Of a stretch of DNA of 64,000 bases, positions 36,538-44,405 are shown in pieces. Under the pieces are notes generated by a model. The model worked only from the letters and a program-made list of their open reading frames with translations. It was not told where the DNA came from and searched no databases. This DNA comes from Variovorax paradoxus (GTDB lineage Bacteria > Pseudomonadota > Gammaproteobacteria > Burkholderiales > Burkholderiaceae_C): assembly GCF_018614915.1 (NCBI RefSeq), contig NZ_JAGGNU010000005.1, positions 1-64,000 of the forward strand, in the 5' to 3' direction. A program made the translations under genes and the position numbers. Within the stretch, counting starts at the first letter, position 1; the number at the start of each line of letters is the position of its first letter.

Positions 36538-37386
36538 ATGGCGATTCAGACAGTCGGGATCATCGGCGCGGGCACGATGGGCAACGGTATCGCGCAGGCC
36601 TGCGCGGTCGCGGGCGTGAAGGTGGTGATGGTCGACATCGCGCAGGCTGCGGTCGACAAGGGTCTCGCCACCGTGGCCGGCAGCCTCGAGCGCCTGATCA
36701 AGAAAGACAAGCTGACGGCCGAGCAGAAGGATGCCGCGCTGGCGCTCATCAGGGGCTCGACGAACTACGAGGACCTGAAGGCCGCAGAACTCGTGATCGA
36801 GGCCGCGACCGAGAACCACGAGCTCAAGCTCAAGATCCTCAAGCAGGTCGACGCCATGCTGGCGCCCGAGGTGATCATCGCGTCGAACACCTCATCGATC
36901 TCGATCACCCAGCTGGCGGCCGCCACCTCGCGCGCCGATCGCTTCATCGGCATGCACTTCTTCAACCCGGTGCCGATGATGGCGCTGGTCGAGATCATCC
37001 GCGGCTACCTGACCAGCGACGCCACGCACGATGCGGTGAAGGCGCTGGCCGTGACACTGGGCAAGTCGCCGATCACCGTGAAGAACGCGCCGGGCTTCGT
37101 GGTCAACCGCATCCTGGTGCCGATGATCAACGAGGCCTTCTTCGTGCTGGCAGAAGGCATCGCGACCGCGGAAGACATCGACGCCGGCATGAAGCTGGGC
37201 TGCAACCAGCCGATCGGGCCGCTGGCGCTGGCCGACATGATCGGGCTCGATGTGTGTCTGGCGGTGATGGAGGTCTACCTCGAACAGTTCGGCGACTCCA
37301 AGTACCGGCCTTGCCCGCTGTTGAAGGAGATGGTCGCGGCGGGGCAGCTCGGGCGTAAGACGGGACGCGGGGTTTACTGCTATTGA
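36538..37386 (+). CDS. 3-hydroxybutyryl-CoA dehydrogenase
   Basis: NAD(P)-dependent enzyme interconverting 3-hydroxybutyryl-CoA and acetoacetyl-CoA, in fatty-acid or butanoate/PHB metabolism. The 282 residues are the normal length. The Rossmann motif GIIGAGTMGNGIAQACA is at residues 7-23, ATENHELKLKIL and NTSSISIT follow, and the catalytic His is in FIGMHFFNPVPMM near 140. The ATG at 36538 follows CAGGAGC; an in-frame upstream ATG at 36511 overlaps that ribosome site. Similar to PaaH/Hbd proteins. Convergent with the LRR gene, 11 bp apart. Confidence 0.94.
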   Translation: MAIQTVGIIGAGTMGNGIAQACAVAGVKVVMVDIAQAAVDKGLATVAGSLERLIKKDKLTAEQKDAALALIRGSTNYEDLKAAELVIEAATENHELKLKILKQVDAMLAPEVIIASNTSSISITQLAAATSRADRFIGMHFFNPVPMMALVEIIRGYLTSDATHDAVKALAVTLGKSPITVKNAPGFVVNRILVPMINEAFFVLAEGIATAEDIDAGMKLGCNQPIGPLALADMIGLDVCLAVMEVYLEQFGDSKYRPCPLLKEMVAAGQLGRKTGRGVYCY

Positions 37387-37397
37387 GGCGGAGGGTG

Positions 37398-38990
37398 TCA
37401 GGACTTTTTGTTTTGCATTGCTTCCCACTCGGCCTGCGCTTTCCGTGCACGGTCGAGCGCCAATTTGTTTATCAGGCCCACATTGCCGTTCAGCCGCCCC
37501 CGCGAATGAGAAACCAGCTCCGCCACAGTGACGGCAAATTTTGAACCGATGCTGTTACCGACAAGTGAATACACACCACCTTGAAACATTGCCATGCGCC
37601 CAATGGTTCTATTTTTATCGAGCAAGACCTCCAGCCGCTCTCCTTTTTGTTTATTCTCCACCGAGATGGTGCAGTGAATTGAAGAAAGCGTGCGATTGAT
37701 TTCCATGGCAGAAATCAAGAGATCCAGCTCGGCGCCATTCAGTGCGCGTTTAGGCAGCTTCACCGAGCGCAGTGAAGTATTGCTTCGAAGCGCCGCGGAA
37801 AGATGGGCAATCGACTCAAGCTCCACATTGTTCTCCGAAAGATCGAGCTTGTGCAGATTGGTGTTGTTTTTCAATGCGTCCATCACCGAAACAAGATCTT
37901 CGTCAGACAGTTTATTTTGACGGATATCCAGAACTTGAAGCTTGCCTTGCTCAATCAACTTCGAGAGGTTTTTGGGCAAATAGGAAAATGACCGAACCCA
38001 GTCACTTTCAAAAAAAGTGGCCGCCAAGGACAAGTGACTCAATGACTCGTTTTTTTGCAAAGCCTCGATCAGCGCATCACTGCCTTCTCTCAGATGATTT
38101 TGCCCCAGATCAAGCGATTTGAGTGCCGTATTTGATTCGAGGCATCTGGCATACTCCTTTGCCGACCGCTCCCCGATAGAACAATTAAAAAGTTTCAAGC
38201 CAGCAAGATTGCTATTATCTTTAAGCCCCCTCTTTGCGATTTCTTTATGAGTTTCATGCTTAAGTCGAATATGCCGAATATCTAGATTTTTCAACTCACG
38301 CTTGTTTTTTAAGATATTCACAATCCATGTACCGTAGTGAGTTTCATACGAAAGCGTACTGGATGGACCGACGACCCACTGAAGTGATGTGAGTTTAGTC
38401 TCCCCAATGATGGAGTCTGCGAGCTGGTTGAATTTGTCGTGGGTCAAGGTCATGCTGCTCAGCGTCAGCGCATTCAGCGACGGGGTTTTTTCCATGAGCC
38501 TTTGGAGCTGCTTGATTTCCGGACTGCGCAGGGAACCGTGGCTCAACACCAAACTCGATATCCGCGTATCGATATCCATTGCCCCGATCAGCATCGAAAT
38601 TTTTTCGCTCGCGAGGTTTTTGCGCGCCAAGGTCAGCGTGTCCATGGGCACGTTTTTCAGAAGGAGCTCCAAAACCACCGCCTCATCGAGATCCAGGCAC
38701 TGGTTCACCAGTTCTTGTACTTGCCAATCCTCGCTCGGAACGTGCCCGGAACAAATGAGCTTATTCAGCTCCAGTGCCCTGGACGCCTCAGCGGTATGCA
38801 CATGCCGACCAAGATCTTTAGTCCATTCAGGCCTCGCGCTGTCGGTATTCCGGGGCACGGTACCTTGGCCCAGCGTTGGGGATGAGGTCCGATGCGATCT
38901 ATTCGGTTGAATTTCCAAAATATTCTTTCTTGATGACAGCAGGCAAAAGTGCCGGACTGCTTGAGTAACGCATCCGAACGGAAAGTTCAT
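37398..38990 (-). CDS. Leucine-rich repeat protein, ribonuclease-inhibitor type, foreign composition
   Basis: A 530-residue protein of unknown function. From about residue 150 to 440 it is built of roughly 28-residue leucine-rich repeats of the RNI type: LKNLDIRHIRLK, LAGLKLFNCSIG, LKSLDLGQNHLREGSDALIE, LQVLDIRQNKLSDEDLVSVM and LHKLDLSENNVELESIAHLS. The first 60 residues are polar and Ser/Thr/Pro/Arg-rich, and the last 90 are non-repetitive. There is no signal peptide or membrane segment. The DNA is clearly AT-rich: 49 of 120 bases are G or C in 38161-38280, against about two thirds or more in neighbours. This and the eukaryote-like fold suggest horizontal gain and perhaps a host-directed effector. 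The start is uncertain: TTG at 38918 has a better ribosome site (AAGAAAG) than ATG 38990. Confidence 0.75.
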   Translation of the reverse strand: MNFPFGCVTQAVRHFCLLSSRKNILEIQPNRSHRTSSPTLGQGTVPRNTDSARPEWTKDLGRHVHTAEASRALELNKLICSGHVPSEDWQVQELVNQCLDLDEAVVLELLLKNVPMDTLTLARKNLASEKISMLIGAMDIDTRISSLVLSHGSLRSPEIKQLQRLMEKTPSLNALTLSSMTLTHDKFNQLADSIIGETKLTSLQWVVGPSSTLSYETHYGTWIVNILKNKRELKNLDIRHIRLKHETHKEIAKRGLKDNSNLAGLKLFNCSIGERSAKEYARCLESNTALKSLDLGQNHLREGSDALIEALQKNESLSHLSLAATFFESDWVRSFSYLPKNLSKLIEQGKLQVLDIRQNKLSDEDLVSVMDALKNNTNLHKLDLSENNVELESIAHLSAALRSNTSLRSVKLPKRALNGAELDLLISAMEINRTLSSIHCTISVENKQKGERLEVLLDKNRTIGRMAMFQGGVYSLVGNSIGSKFAVTVAELVSHSRGRLNGNVGLINKLALDRARKAQAEWEAMQNKKS

Positions 38991-39056
38991 CTTGCGCAGT
39001 TCCGCGTCATCAGATTCGCTAGCATCGACTGCATTTCAAATTCCTTGGAGACGCAT

Positions 39057-39860
39057 ATGTCCAGTGCACCACCCGAAGGCACCATCACCACGGAGCGCCA
39101 GGATCACGTGCTCCTGATCGGCATCAACCGCCCCGCCAAGCGCAACGGCTGGACGCCGCGCATGTTCCGCGAGCTGGCCGAGGCCTACACGCGGCTCGAC
39201 GACGACCCGACCCTGCGCGTGGGCGTGCTGCATGCCTTCGGCGAGCACTTCACGGCAGGGCTCGACCTGCCGGCGGTGGCCGAGTACATGAAGCGCGGCG
39301 AGAAGGCGATCCCCGAGGGCCTGGTGGAGCCGCACGACTACGGCCTGCCCGGCTACCGTCGCCGCGAAAAGCCGATGCTGGTCGCGGTCAAGGGCATCTG
39401 CTTCACCGTCGGCATCGAGCTGATGCTGGGCGCCGACATCGTGGTGGCGGCCGACAACTGCCGCTTCTCGCAGATGGAGGTGCAGCGCGGCATCATGGCC
39501 ACCGGCGGCGCGACCCTGCGCATGGCCGAGCGCGCCGGCCTGGGCAACGCGATGCTGCACCTGCTCACGGCCGACGAGTTCGACAGTGCCGAGGCTCTTC
39601 GCCTGAACTTCGTGCAGAAGGTGGTGCCGGCCGGGCAGGAGCTTGACGAAGCCCTGCGCATCGCGCAGCGCATCGCGGCGCAGGCGCCGCTGGCGGTGGT
39701 CGCGACGAGGCTCAACGTGATGAAGGCCATCGAGCAGGGGCCGCTCGCGGCGGTGGCCGATTTCATCCCGGTGCAGCAGCGGCTGGCGAACAGCGAGGAT
39801 GCGGCCGAAGGCGTGCGCGCCTTCATCGAGCGGCGGCCGGCGCGTTTCAGCGGGCGCTGA
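39057..39860 (+). CDS. Crotonase/enoyl-CoA hydratase family protein
   Basis: A 267-residue crotonase-fold enzyme acting on an acyl-CoA. The oxyanion-hole segments GEHFTAGLDLPA (near residue 60) and VKGICFTVGIELMLGADIVV (near 110) are present, and MEVQRGIMATGGAT holds a candidate catalytic Glu. The C-terminus is shorter and less conserved. The reaction (hydration, isomerisation or hydrolysis) cannot be fixed. GGAG lies before the ATG; the 36 extra in-frame codons upstream are rejected. Divergent from the LRR gene. Confidence 0.88.
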   Translation: MSSAPPEGTITTERQDHVLLIGINRPAKRNGWTPRMFRELAEAYTRLDDDPTLRVGVLHAFGEHFTAGLDLPAVAEYMKRGEKAIPEGLVEPHDYGLPGYRRREKPMLVAVKGICFTVGIELMLGADIVVAADNCRFSQMEVQRGIMATGGATLRMAERAGLGNAMLHLLTADEFDSAEALRLNFVQKVVPAGQELDEALRIAQRIAAQAPLAVVATRLNVMKAIEQGPLAAVADFIPVQQRLANSEDAAEGVRAFIERRPARFSGR

Positions 39861-39912
39861 TCGCGGCGGCGCGCCGCGCCGCCTCTTTCGGCAACAGGTG
39901 CTTACCAATTAC

Positions 39913-39932
39913 ATTGCACGCAATCTAATTGC
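39913..39932. promoter_or_regulatory. Overlapping palindromes upstream of ohrR, probable OhrR operator
   Basis: ATTGC (39913-39917), AC, GCAAT (39920-39924), CTA, ATTGC (39928-39932) form two overlapping perfect inverted repeats sharing the central GCAAT. The AT-rich stretch lies 18-37 bp before the ohrR start, with further ACAATT-like half-sites on both sides. OhrR proteins bind AT-rich palindromes at their own promoter, so this is the best operator candidate. Confidence 0.6.
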
Positions 39933-39949
39933 TAACTACAATTCGGTCC

Positions 39950-40402
39950 ATGCCCTCCACGCCATCCGCCGACGACATGCTGCGGCTCGACAACCAGCTC
40001 TGCTTTGCGGTCTATTCCGCCTCGCTGGCGATGACCAAGCTGTACAAGCCGCTGCTCGACAAGCTCAAGCTCACCTACCCGCAGTATCTTGTGATGCTCG
40101 TGTTGTGGGAGCGTGACGGCCTCATGGTGTCGGAACTCGGCGAACGGCTCTCGCTCGATTCGGGCACGCTGACCCCGCTCTTGAAGCGCCTCGAAGCCAA
40201 CGGCCTGGTGGCGCGCATCCGCGACGTGGCCGACGAGCGTCGCGTGCACGTGAGCCTCACGGCCGCCGGGCGCCGGCTCAAGACGCGCGCGGCTGCCGTG
40301 CCGGCCTGCCTGATGGCCGCCACCCAATGCTCGGTCGACGAGCTGGTGGCGCTCACGCAGCAGATCCAGCGGCTGAGAGACCAGGTCAAGGCTGCCGCAT
40401 AG
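39950..40402 (+). CDS. ohrR: Organic hydroperoxide-sensing MarR family repressor OhrR
   Basis: Peroxide-sensing repressor, 150 residues. The sensing Cys is in NQLCFAVYSASLAM at residue 18, and two more Cys occur at 120 and 127 (PACLMAATQCSVDE). Cys18 plus Cys127 matches the two-Cys OhrR type known from Xanthomonas, where a disulfide forms on oxidation. The winged helix includes MVSELGERLSLDSGTLTPLL and the wing DVADERRVHVSLT. Start MPSTPSADD at 39950. Followed at 59 bp by ohr, with a terminator-like hairpin between them. Confidence 0.93.
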   Translation: MPSTPSADDMLRLDNQLCFAVYSASLAMTKLYKPLLDKLKLTYPQYLVMLVLWERDGLMVSELGERLSLDSGTLTPLLKRLEANGLVARIRDVADERRVHVSLTAAGRRLKTRAAAVPACLMAATQCSVDELVALTQQIQRLRDQVKAAA

Positions 40403-40413
40403 TTTTCTCCCCC

Positions 40414-40436
40414 GCTTCGCCAGCGAAGCTTTTTTT
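40414..40436 (+). terminator. Terminator-like hairpin between ohrR and ohr
   Basis: GCTTCGC (40414-40420), CA, GCGAAGC (40423-40429) followed by seven T (40430-40436). The stem is perfect and the T-run ideal for intrinsic termination. It ends 25 bp before the ohr start, leaving almost no room for a separate ohr promoter after it. Confidence 0.85.
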
Positions 40437-40461
40437 CCCCAACCAACCCGAAGGAATCACT

Positions 40462-40890
40462 ATGGCCACGAAGCTCGACAAAGTCCTCTACACCGCAGAG
40501 GCCCACACCACCGGCGGCCGCGACGGCGGCGCCGGCAAATCCAGCGATGACGCGCTCGACGTCAAGCTGAACCCGCCCGGCTCCGGCAAGCCCGGCACCA
40601 ACCCCGAGCAGCTGTTCGCGGTCGGCTACTCGGCCTGCTTCATCGGCGCGATGAAGGCGGTGGCGCCCAAGATCAACGTCAAGGTGCCGGAAGACGTGGC
40701 GGTCGACGCCAGTGTCTCGCTCGGCCCGATCAACGACGGCAAGGCCTACGGCATCGCGGTCAAGCTGGCCATCACGCTGCCGGGCCTCGACGACGCGCAG
40801 AAGAAGCTCCTGGTCGACACTGCCCACCAGGTGTGCCCGTACTCGAACGCCACGCGCGGCAACATCGACGTCGAGCTCTCGATCGCCTGA
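40462..40890 (+). CDS. ohr: Organic hydroperoxide resistance protein Ohr
   Basis: Thiol peroxidase that reduces organic and fatty-acid hydroperoxides using lipoyl proteins as electron donor. The 142 residues contain both redox cysteines in family context: YSACFIGAM near residue 60 and HQVCPYSNATRG near 125. The N-terminus KVLYTAEAHTTGGRDG is also typical. AAGGA precedes the ATG. Controlled by OhrR encoded upstream and followed by a strong terminator. Confidence 0.95.
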   Translation: MATKLDKVLYTAEAHTTGGRDGGAGKSSDDALDVKLNPPGSGKPGTNPEQLFAVGYSACFIGAMKAVAPKINVKVPEDVAVDASVSLGPINDGKAYGIAVKLAITLPGLDDAQKKLLVDTAHQVCPYSNATRGNIDVELSIA

Positions 40891-40904
40891 TGGCCCCATC
40901 GGCT

Positions 40905-40943
40905 GCGGCCGGCGTCACGCAGGTGACGCCGGCCGCGCTTTTT
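40905..40943 (+). terminator. Rho-independent terminator after ohr
   Basis: A perfect 14-bp stem: GCGGCCGGCGTCAC (40905-40918), loop GCAG, GTGACGCCGGCCGC (40923-40936), then GCTTTTT. It begins 14 bp after the ohr stop. Confidence 0.93.
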
Positions 40944-40983
40944 GACATGACAGTCGTCATGCGCCTGCGCTAAGGTGGTTTCC

Positions 40984-42099
40984 ATGAACACCACCGCCCT
41001 CCTGGTCCGCAAGGACGATCTCTCCGCCACGCGCGTTCGCACCGACGACGACGCGCCCCTGGCCGACGGCCAGGTCCGGGTGCGCATCGACAGCTTCGCC
41101 CTCACCTCCAACAACATCACCTACGCCGCCTTCGGCGAGTCGATGAACTACTGGCAGTTCTTTCCGACCGGCGAGGAGGGCTGGGGCTGCATCCCGGTCT
41201 GGGGCTTCGGCTCGGTGGTGCAGTCGCTGCACCCGGGCGTCGCGGTGGGCGAGCGGCTCTATGGCTACGTGCCGATGGCATCGAGCGTGGTGCTCACGCC
41301 CGATCGCCTGTCGGCCGCCCGCTTCACCGACAGAGCGCCGCACCGCGCGGCGCTGCCTGCGGTCTACAACGAGTACTTCCGCACCGCCAGCGATCCGCTC
41401 TACAGCGCCGACACCGAAGACCTGCAGGCCCTGCTGCGCCCGCTCTTCATCACCTCCTGGCTGATCGACGATTTCTTCGACGACAACGACTTCTTCGGCG
41501 CCCGGCCCGGCGTCGCCCTGCTGTCGAGCGCGTCGAGCAAGACGGCCTACGGCACCGCCTTCCAGATGCACCAGCGGCCCGGCATCGAGGTGGTCGGCCT
41601 CACCTCGGCGGCCAACAAGGCTTTCTGCGAAAGCCTCGGCTGCTACCACCGCGTGCTGGCCTACGAGGAACTCGATCAGGTGTCGGCCGATGCGCCCTGC
41701 GTCTACGTGGACTTCGCGGGCAACGGCGAACTGCGGCGCGCCATCCACACGCGCTTCTCGCAGCTGCACCACGACTGTGTCATCGGCGGCACGCACGTCG
41801 AGCAGCTCGCGCCGAGCGGCAGCGCCAAGGCGCTGCCGGGACCGCGTGCCACCTTCTTCTTTGCGCCGGCGCAGATCAAGAAGCGCACCGGGGAATGGGG
41901 CGGCGACGAGTTCGGACGGCGCATGGTCGAGGCCTGGCACGGCTTCATCGCGAAGGTGGCGCAGCCCGCGTCCCCGTGGCTCGTGGTCCAGCATCACGAC
42001 GGGCCGCAGGCGGTGCAGGCCGCCTATGCGCAGGTGCTGTCGGGCCGGGGCGATCCGCGCAGCGGGCACATCTTGTCGCTCTCCAGGGCTGCGGGGTAG
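40984..42099 (+). CDS. DUF2855 family protein
   Basis: A 371-residue cytoplasmic protein of the DUF2855 family, distantly like medium-chain dehydrogenases: VRIDSFALTSNNITYAAFG near residue 30 resembles the N-terminal GroES-like fold, and ALLSSASSKTAYGTAFQM near 180 the dinucleotide region, with Ser/Lys in place of a Gly-rich loop. No enzymatic activity is established for the family. The start at 40984 gives the standard N-terminus MNTTALLVRKDDL. The kinase gene follows after 13 bp. Confidence 0.85.
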   Translation: MNTTALLVRKDDLSATRVRTDDDAPLADGQVRVRIDSFALTSNNITYAAFGESMNYWQFFPTGEEGWGCIPVWGFGSVVQSLHPGVAVGERLYGYVPMASSVVLTPDRLSAARFTDRAPHRAALPAVYNEYFRTASDPLYSADTEDLQALLRPLFITSWLIDDFFDDNDFFGARPGVALLSSASSKTAYGTAFQMHQRPGIEVVGLTSAANKAFCESLGCYHRVLAYEELDQVSADAPCVYVDFAGNGELRRAIHTRFSQLHHDCVIGGTHVEQLAPSGSAKALPGPRATFFFAPAQIKKRTGEWGGDEFGRRMVEAWHGFIAKVAQPASPWLVVQHHDGPQAVQAAYAQVLSGRGDPRSGHILSLSRAAG

Positions 42100-42112
42100 C
42101 GACAATGGCCGG

Positions 42113-43135
42113 ATGACTGCATCCACCGAGAAAGCCGACCCCCATCCCTACGAGAGCCTCACGCCCGACGTGGTGCTCGACGCGCTCGCCGAACTCGGAC
42201 TGCATGGCGACGGCCGGCTCACCGCGCTGAACTCCTACGAGAACCGCGTCTACCAGGTGCACCTGGAAGACCGCAGCGCAGTGGTGGTCAAGTTCTACCG
42301 CCCCGGCCGCTGGAGCGAGGAGCAGATCGGCGAGGAACACGCCTTCTCCACCGAGCTCGCGGTCGCCGAGGTACCGGCCGTGGCGCCGCTGGAACTGCAG
42401 GGCGCCACGCTGCACCACCACGGCGGCTTCGCCTTCAGCGTCAGCCCCTACCGCGGCGGGCGCGGGCCCGAGCTCGACGATTTCGAGGTGCTCGAATGGG
42501 TGGGCCGCTTTCTCGCGCGCATCCACACGGTGGGCGCCGCGCGGCCCTTCGAGGTGCGGCCGGCGCTGGACCTGCAGAGCTTCGGCATCGCCTCGCGCGA
42601 CTGGCTGCTCGGCCACGAGATGATCCCGCTCGACGTGCAGCGCCACTGGGAAGAGGCCTGCAATGCCGCCTTCGAGATGATCGATGCCACGGCGCTGGGC
42701 GCGGGTGCCGATGCGGGCCTGAAGAAGCTGCGCCTGCATGGCGACGTGCACCCCGGCAACATTCTCTGGACCCCGACCGAGCGCCCCGACGGCGGACCGC
42801 ACTTCGTCGACCTCGACGATGCGCGCACCGGCTTCGCAGTGCAGGACCTCTGGATGCTGCTGTCGGGCGATCGCCCCCAGCGCACCGCGCAACTGAGCGG
42901 CTTGCTCGATGGCTACGAGCAGTTCCGCGAATTCGACCGCCGCGAGCTGGCGCTCGTCGAGCCGCTGCGCACGCTGCGCCAGATCCACTACAGCGCCTGG
43001 CTCGCGCGGCGCTGGCGCGACCCGATCTTCCCGATCAACTTCCCGTGGTTCGGCTCGAGCGACTACTGGAAGGAGCAGATCCAGATGCTGCAGGACCAGT
43101 GCGAGGCGATGGCGGAAGAGCCGCTGTACGCCTGA
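42113..43135 (+). CDS. srkA: Stress response Ser/Thr kinase SrkA (YihE/RdoA)
   Basis: APH-fold protein kinase, 340 residues, which in E. coli protects against stress-induced cell death. The lysine is in VVVKFYRPGRWSEEQI near residue 60; the catalytic loop is LHGDVHPGNIL near 210 and the metal-binding Asp is in HFVDLDDARTGFAVQDL near 230. SPYRGGRGPEL and FPWFGSSDYWKEQIQML are other YihE-type blocks. The usual dsbA neighbour is absent. Convergent with the P450 gene, 2 bp between stops. Confidence 0.92.
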   Translation: MTASTEKADPHPYESLTPDVVLDALAELGLHGDGRLTALNSYENRVYQVHLEDRSAVVVKFYRPGRWSEEQIGEEHAFSTELAVAEVPAVAPLELQGATLHHHGGFAFSVSPYRGGRGPELDDFEVLEWVGRFLARIHTVGAARPFEVRPALDLQSFGIASRDWLLGHEMIPLDVQRHWEEACNAAFEMIDATALGAGADAGLKKLRLHGDVHPGNILWTPTERPDGGPHFVDLDDARTGFAVQDLWMLLSGDRPQRTAQLSGLLDGYEQFREFDRRELALVEPLRTLRQIHYSAWLARRWRDPIFPINFPWFGSSDYWKEQIQMLQDQCEAMAEEPLYA

Positions 43136-43137
43136 TC

Positions 43138-44403
43138 TCAGGACTCGATGGGGAGGCCCAGGCTCAGCGGCGCGTGCAGGTAGCCCCGGAAGCGTGCGCG
43201 GCCGCCGCGCACCGCCGGGCCGCAGAGCCGGTAGTCGGGAAAGCGCGCCAGGAAGGCGGCGATCGCGACGCGCCCTTCGAGCCGCGCGAGGTTCATGCCC
43301 ACGCACTGGTGCGTGCCCGAGCCGAAGGCCAGGTGCCGGTTCGGCGAGCGCGTGATGTCGAGCCGGTCGGGCGCGTCGAACATCGCCGGGTCGCGGTTCG
43401 CCGCGCCGATGCACAGGGTGACCTGCGTGCCGGCCGGCACCTCGATGCCGCCCACTTTCGCCGCGGTGGTGGTGATGCGGTTGCCGAGCTGGTTGGAGCT
43501 TTCGAAGCGCAGGAATTCCTCGATCGCGCTGCGGATGAGCGAGGGATCGTCCAGCAGGCGCTGCTTCTCCTCGGGCCAGTCGAGCAGCGCGACCAGGCCG
43601 TTGCCGATCAGGTTGGTGGTGGTCTCGCGGCCGGCGTTGAGGATGAAGATGCAGTTCTGGTAGAGCTCGGTTTCGCTGAGCCTGTCGCCGCCGTCCTCCT
43701 CGCCCTGGATCAGTCGCGTGAGCACGTCGTGCGCCGGATCTCCGGGGTGTCGCCGGCGCTCGGCGACCAGCGTTCGCAAATAGGCCACCATCTCGGCCAC
43801 GGCGCGGTTGCCGGCTTCCATCTGCGCCTCGCTGAGCCGCGGTTCGAGCGCGCCGAGGATCGCAAGCGACCAGTGGCGCAGCGGCCCGCGTTCGTCGTGC
43901 GGCACGCCCAGCAGGTTGCCGATGATCTCCACCGGAATCGCGGCGGCGAAGTCCTCGATCAGGTCGACCTCGCCGCCCGCGCGCTGCCGCTCTTCCATGC
44001 GGTCGAGCAGGCCGTTCACCAGGTGCACCAGGCCGTCTTCCAGCGACTCGACGGCCTGCGGCGTGAGCGCACCGGCGATCAGCCGGCGCACCCGCGTGTG
44101 CAGCGGCGGGTCGTTGAACACCAGGCTGGTCGTGTGGTGCTCGTAGAGCGGGCTGCCGCTGCCGTACTTGGGCGCGAACTCGGCGCGCTTGTCGGAGCTG
44201 AAGGTGCGCGTGTCCTTGTAGACCGCCATGCAGTCGGCATGCCGTGTGAGCAGCAGCGCGCCGTCGGGCATGCGCCGCACCGGCGTCTGCTCGCGCAGCG
44301 CGGCGTACCAGGGGTACGGGTTGTCGTAGAAGTCCGGGCCGAGGCTGCGGAGGTCGAAGCCCGACAGTTCGGGCGGCGATCCGGGCGCAGCCGCGGCAGT
44401 CAT
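43138..44403 (-). CDS. Cytochrome P450
   Basis: Soluble bacterial (class I) P450 monooxygenase, 421 residues. The I-helix oxygen-activation motif is NAGRETTTN near residue 250, the ExxR pair is EEFLRFE near 290, and the heme-Cys loop is FGSGTHQCVGMNLAR near 355. No ferredoxin or ferredoxin reductase gene lies beside it, so electrons must come from elsewhere. The substrate is unknown. It starts 2 bp after the htpG stop on the same strand and may be co-transcribed with it. Confidence 0.93.
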   Translation of the reverse strand: MTAAAAPGSPPELSGFDLRSLGPDFYDNPYPWYAALREQTPVRRMPDGALLLTRHADCMAVYKDTRTFSSDKRAEFAPKYGSGSPLYEHHTTSLVFNDPPLHTRVRRLIAGALTPQAVESLEDGLVHLVNGLLDRMEERQRAGGEVDLIEDFAAAIPVEIIGNLLGVPHDERGPLRHWSLAILGALEPRLSEAQMEAGNRAVAEMVAYLRTLVAERRRHPGDPAHDVLTRLIQGEEDGGDRLSETELYQNCIFILNAGRETTTNLIGNGLVALLDWPEEKQRLLDDPSLIRSAIEEFLRFESSNQLGNRITTTAAKVGGIEVPAGTQVTLCIGAANRDPAMFDAPDRLDITRSPNRHLAFGSGTHQCVGMNLARLEGRVAIAAFLARFPDYRLCGPAVRGGRARFRGYLHAPLSLGLPIES

Positions 44404-44405
44404 CG

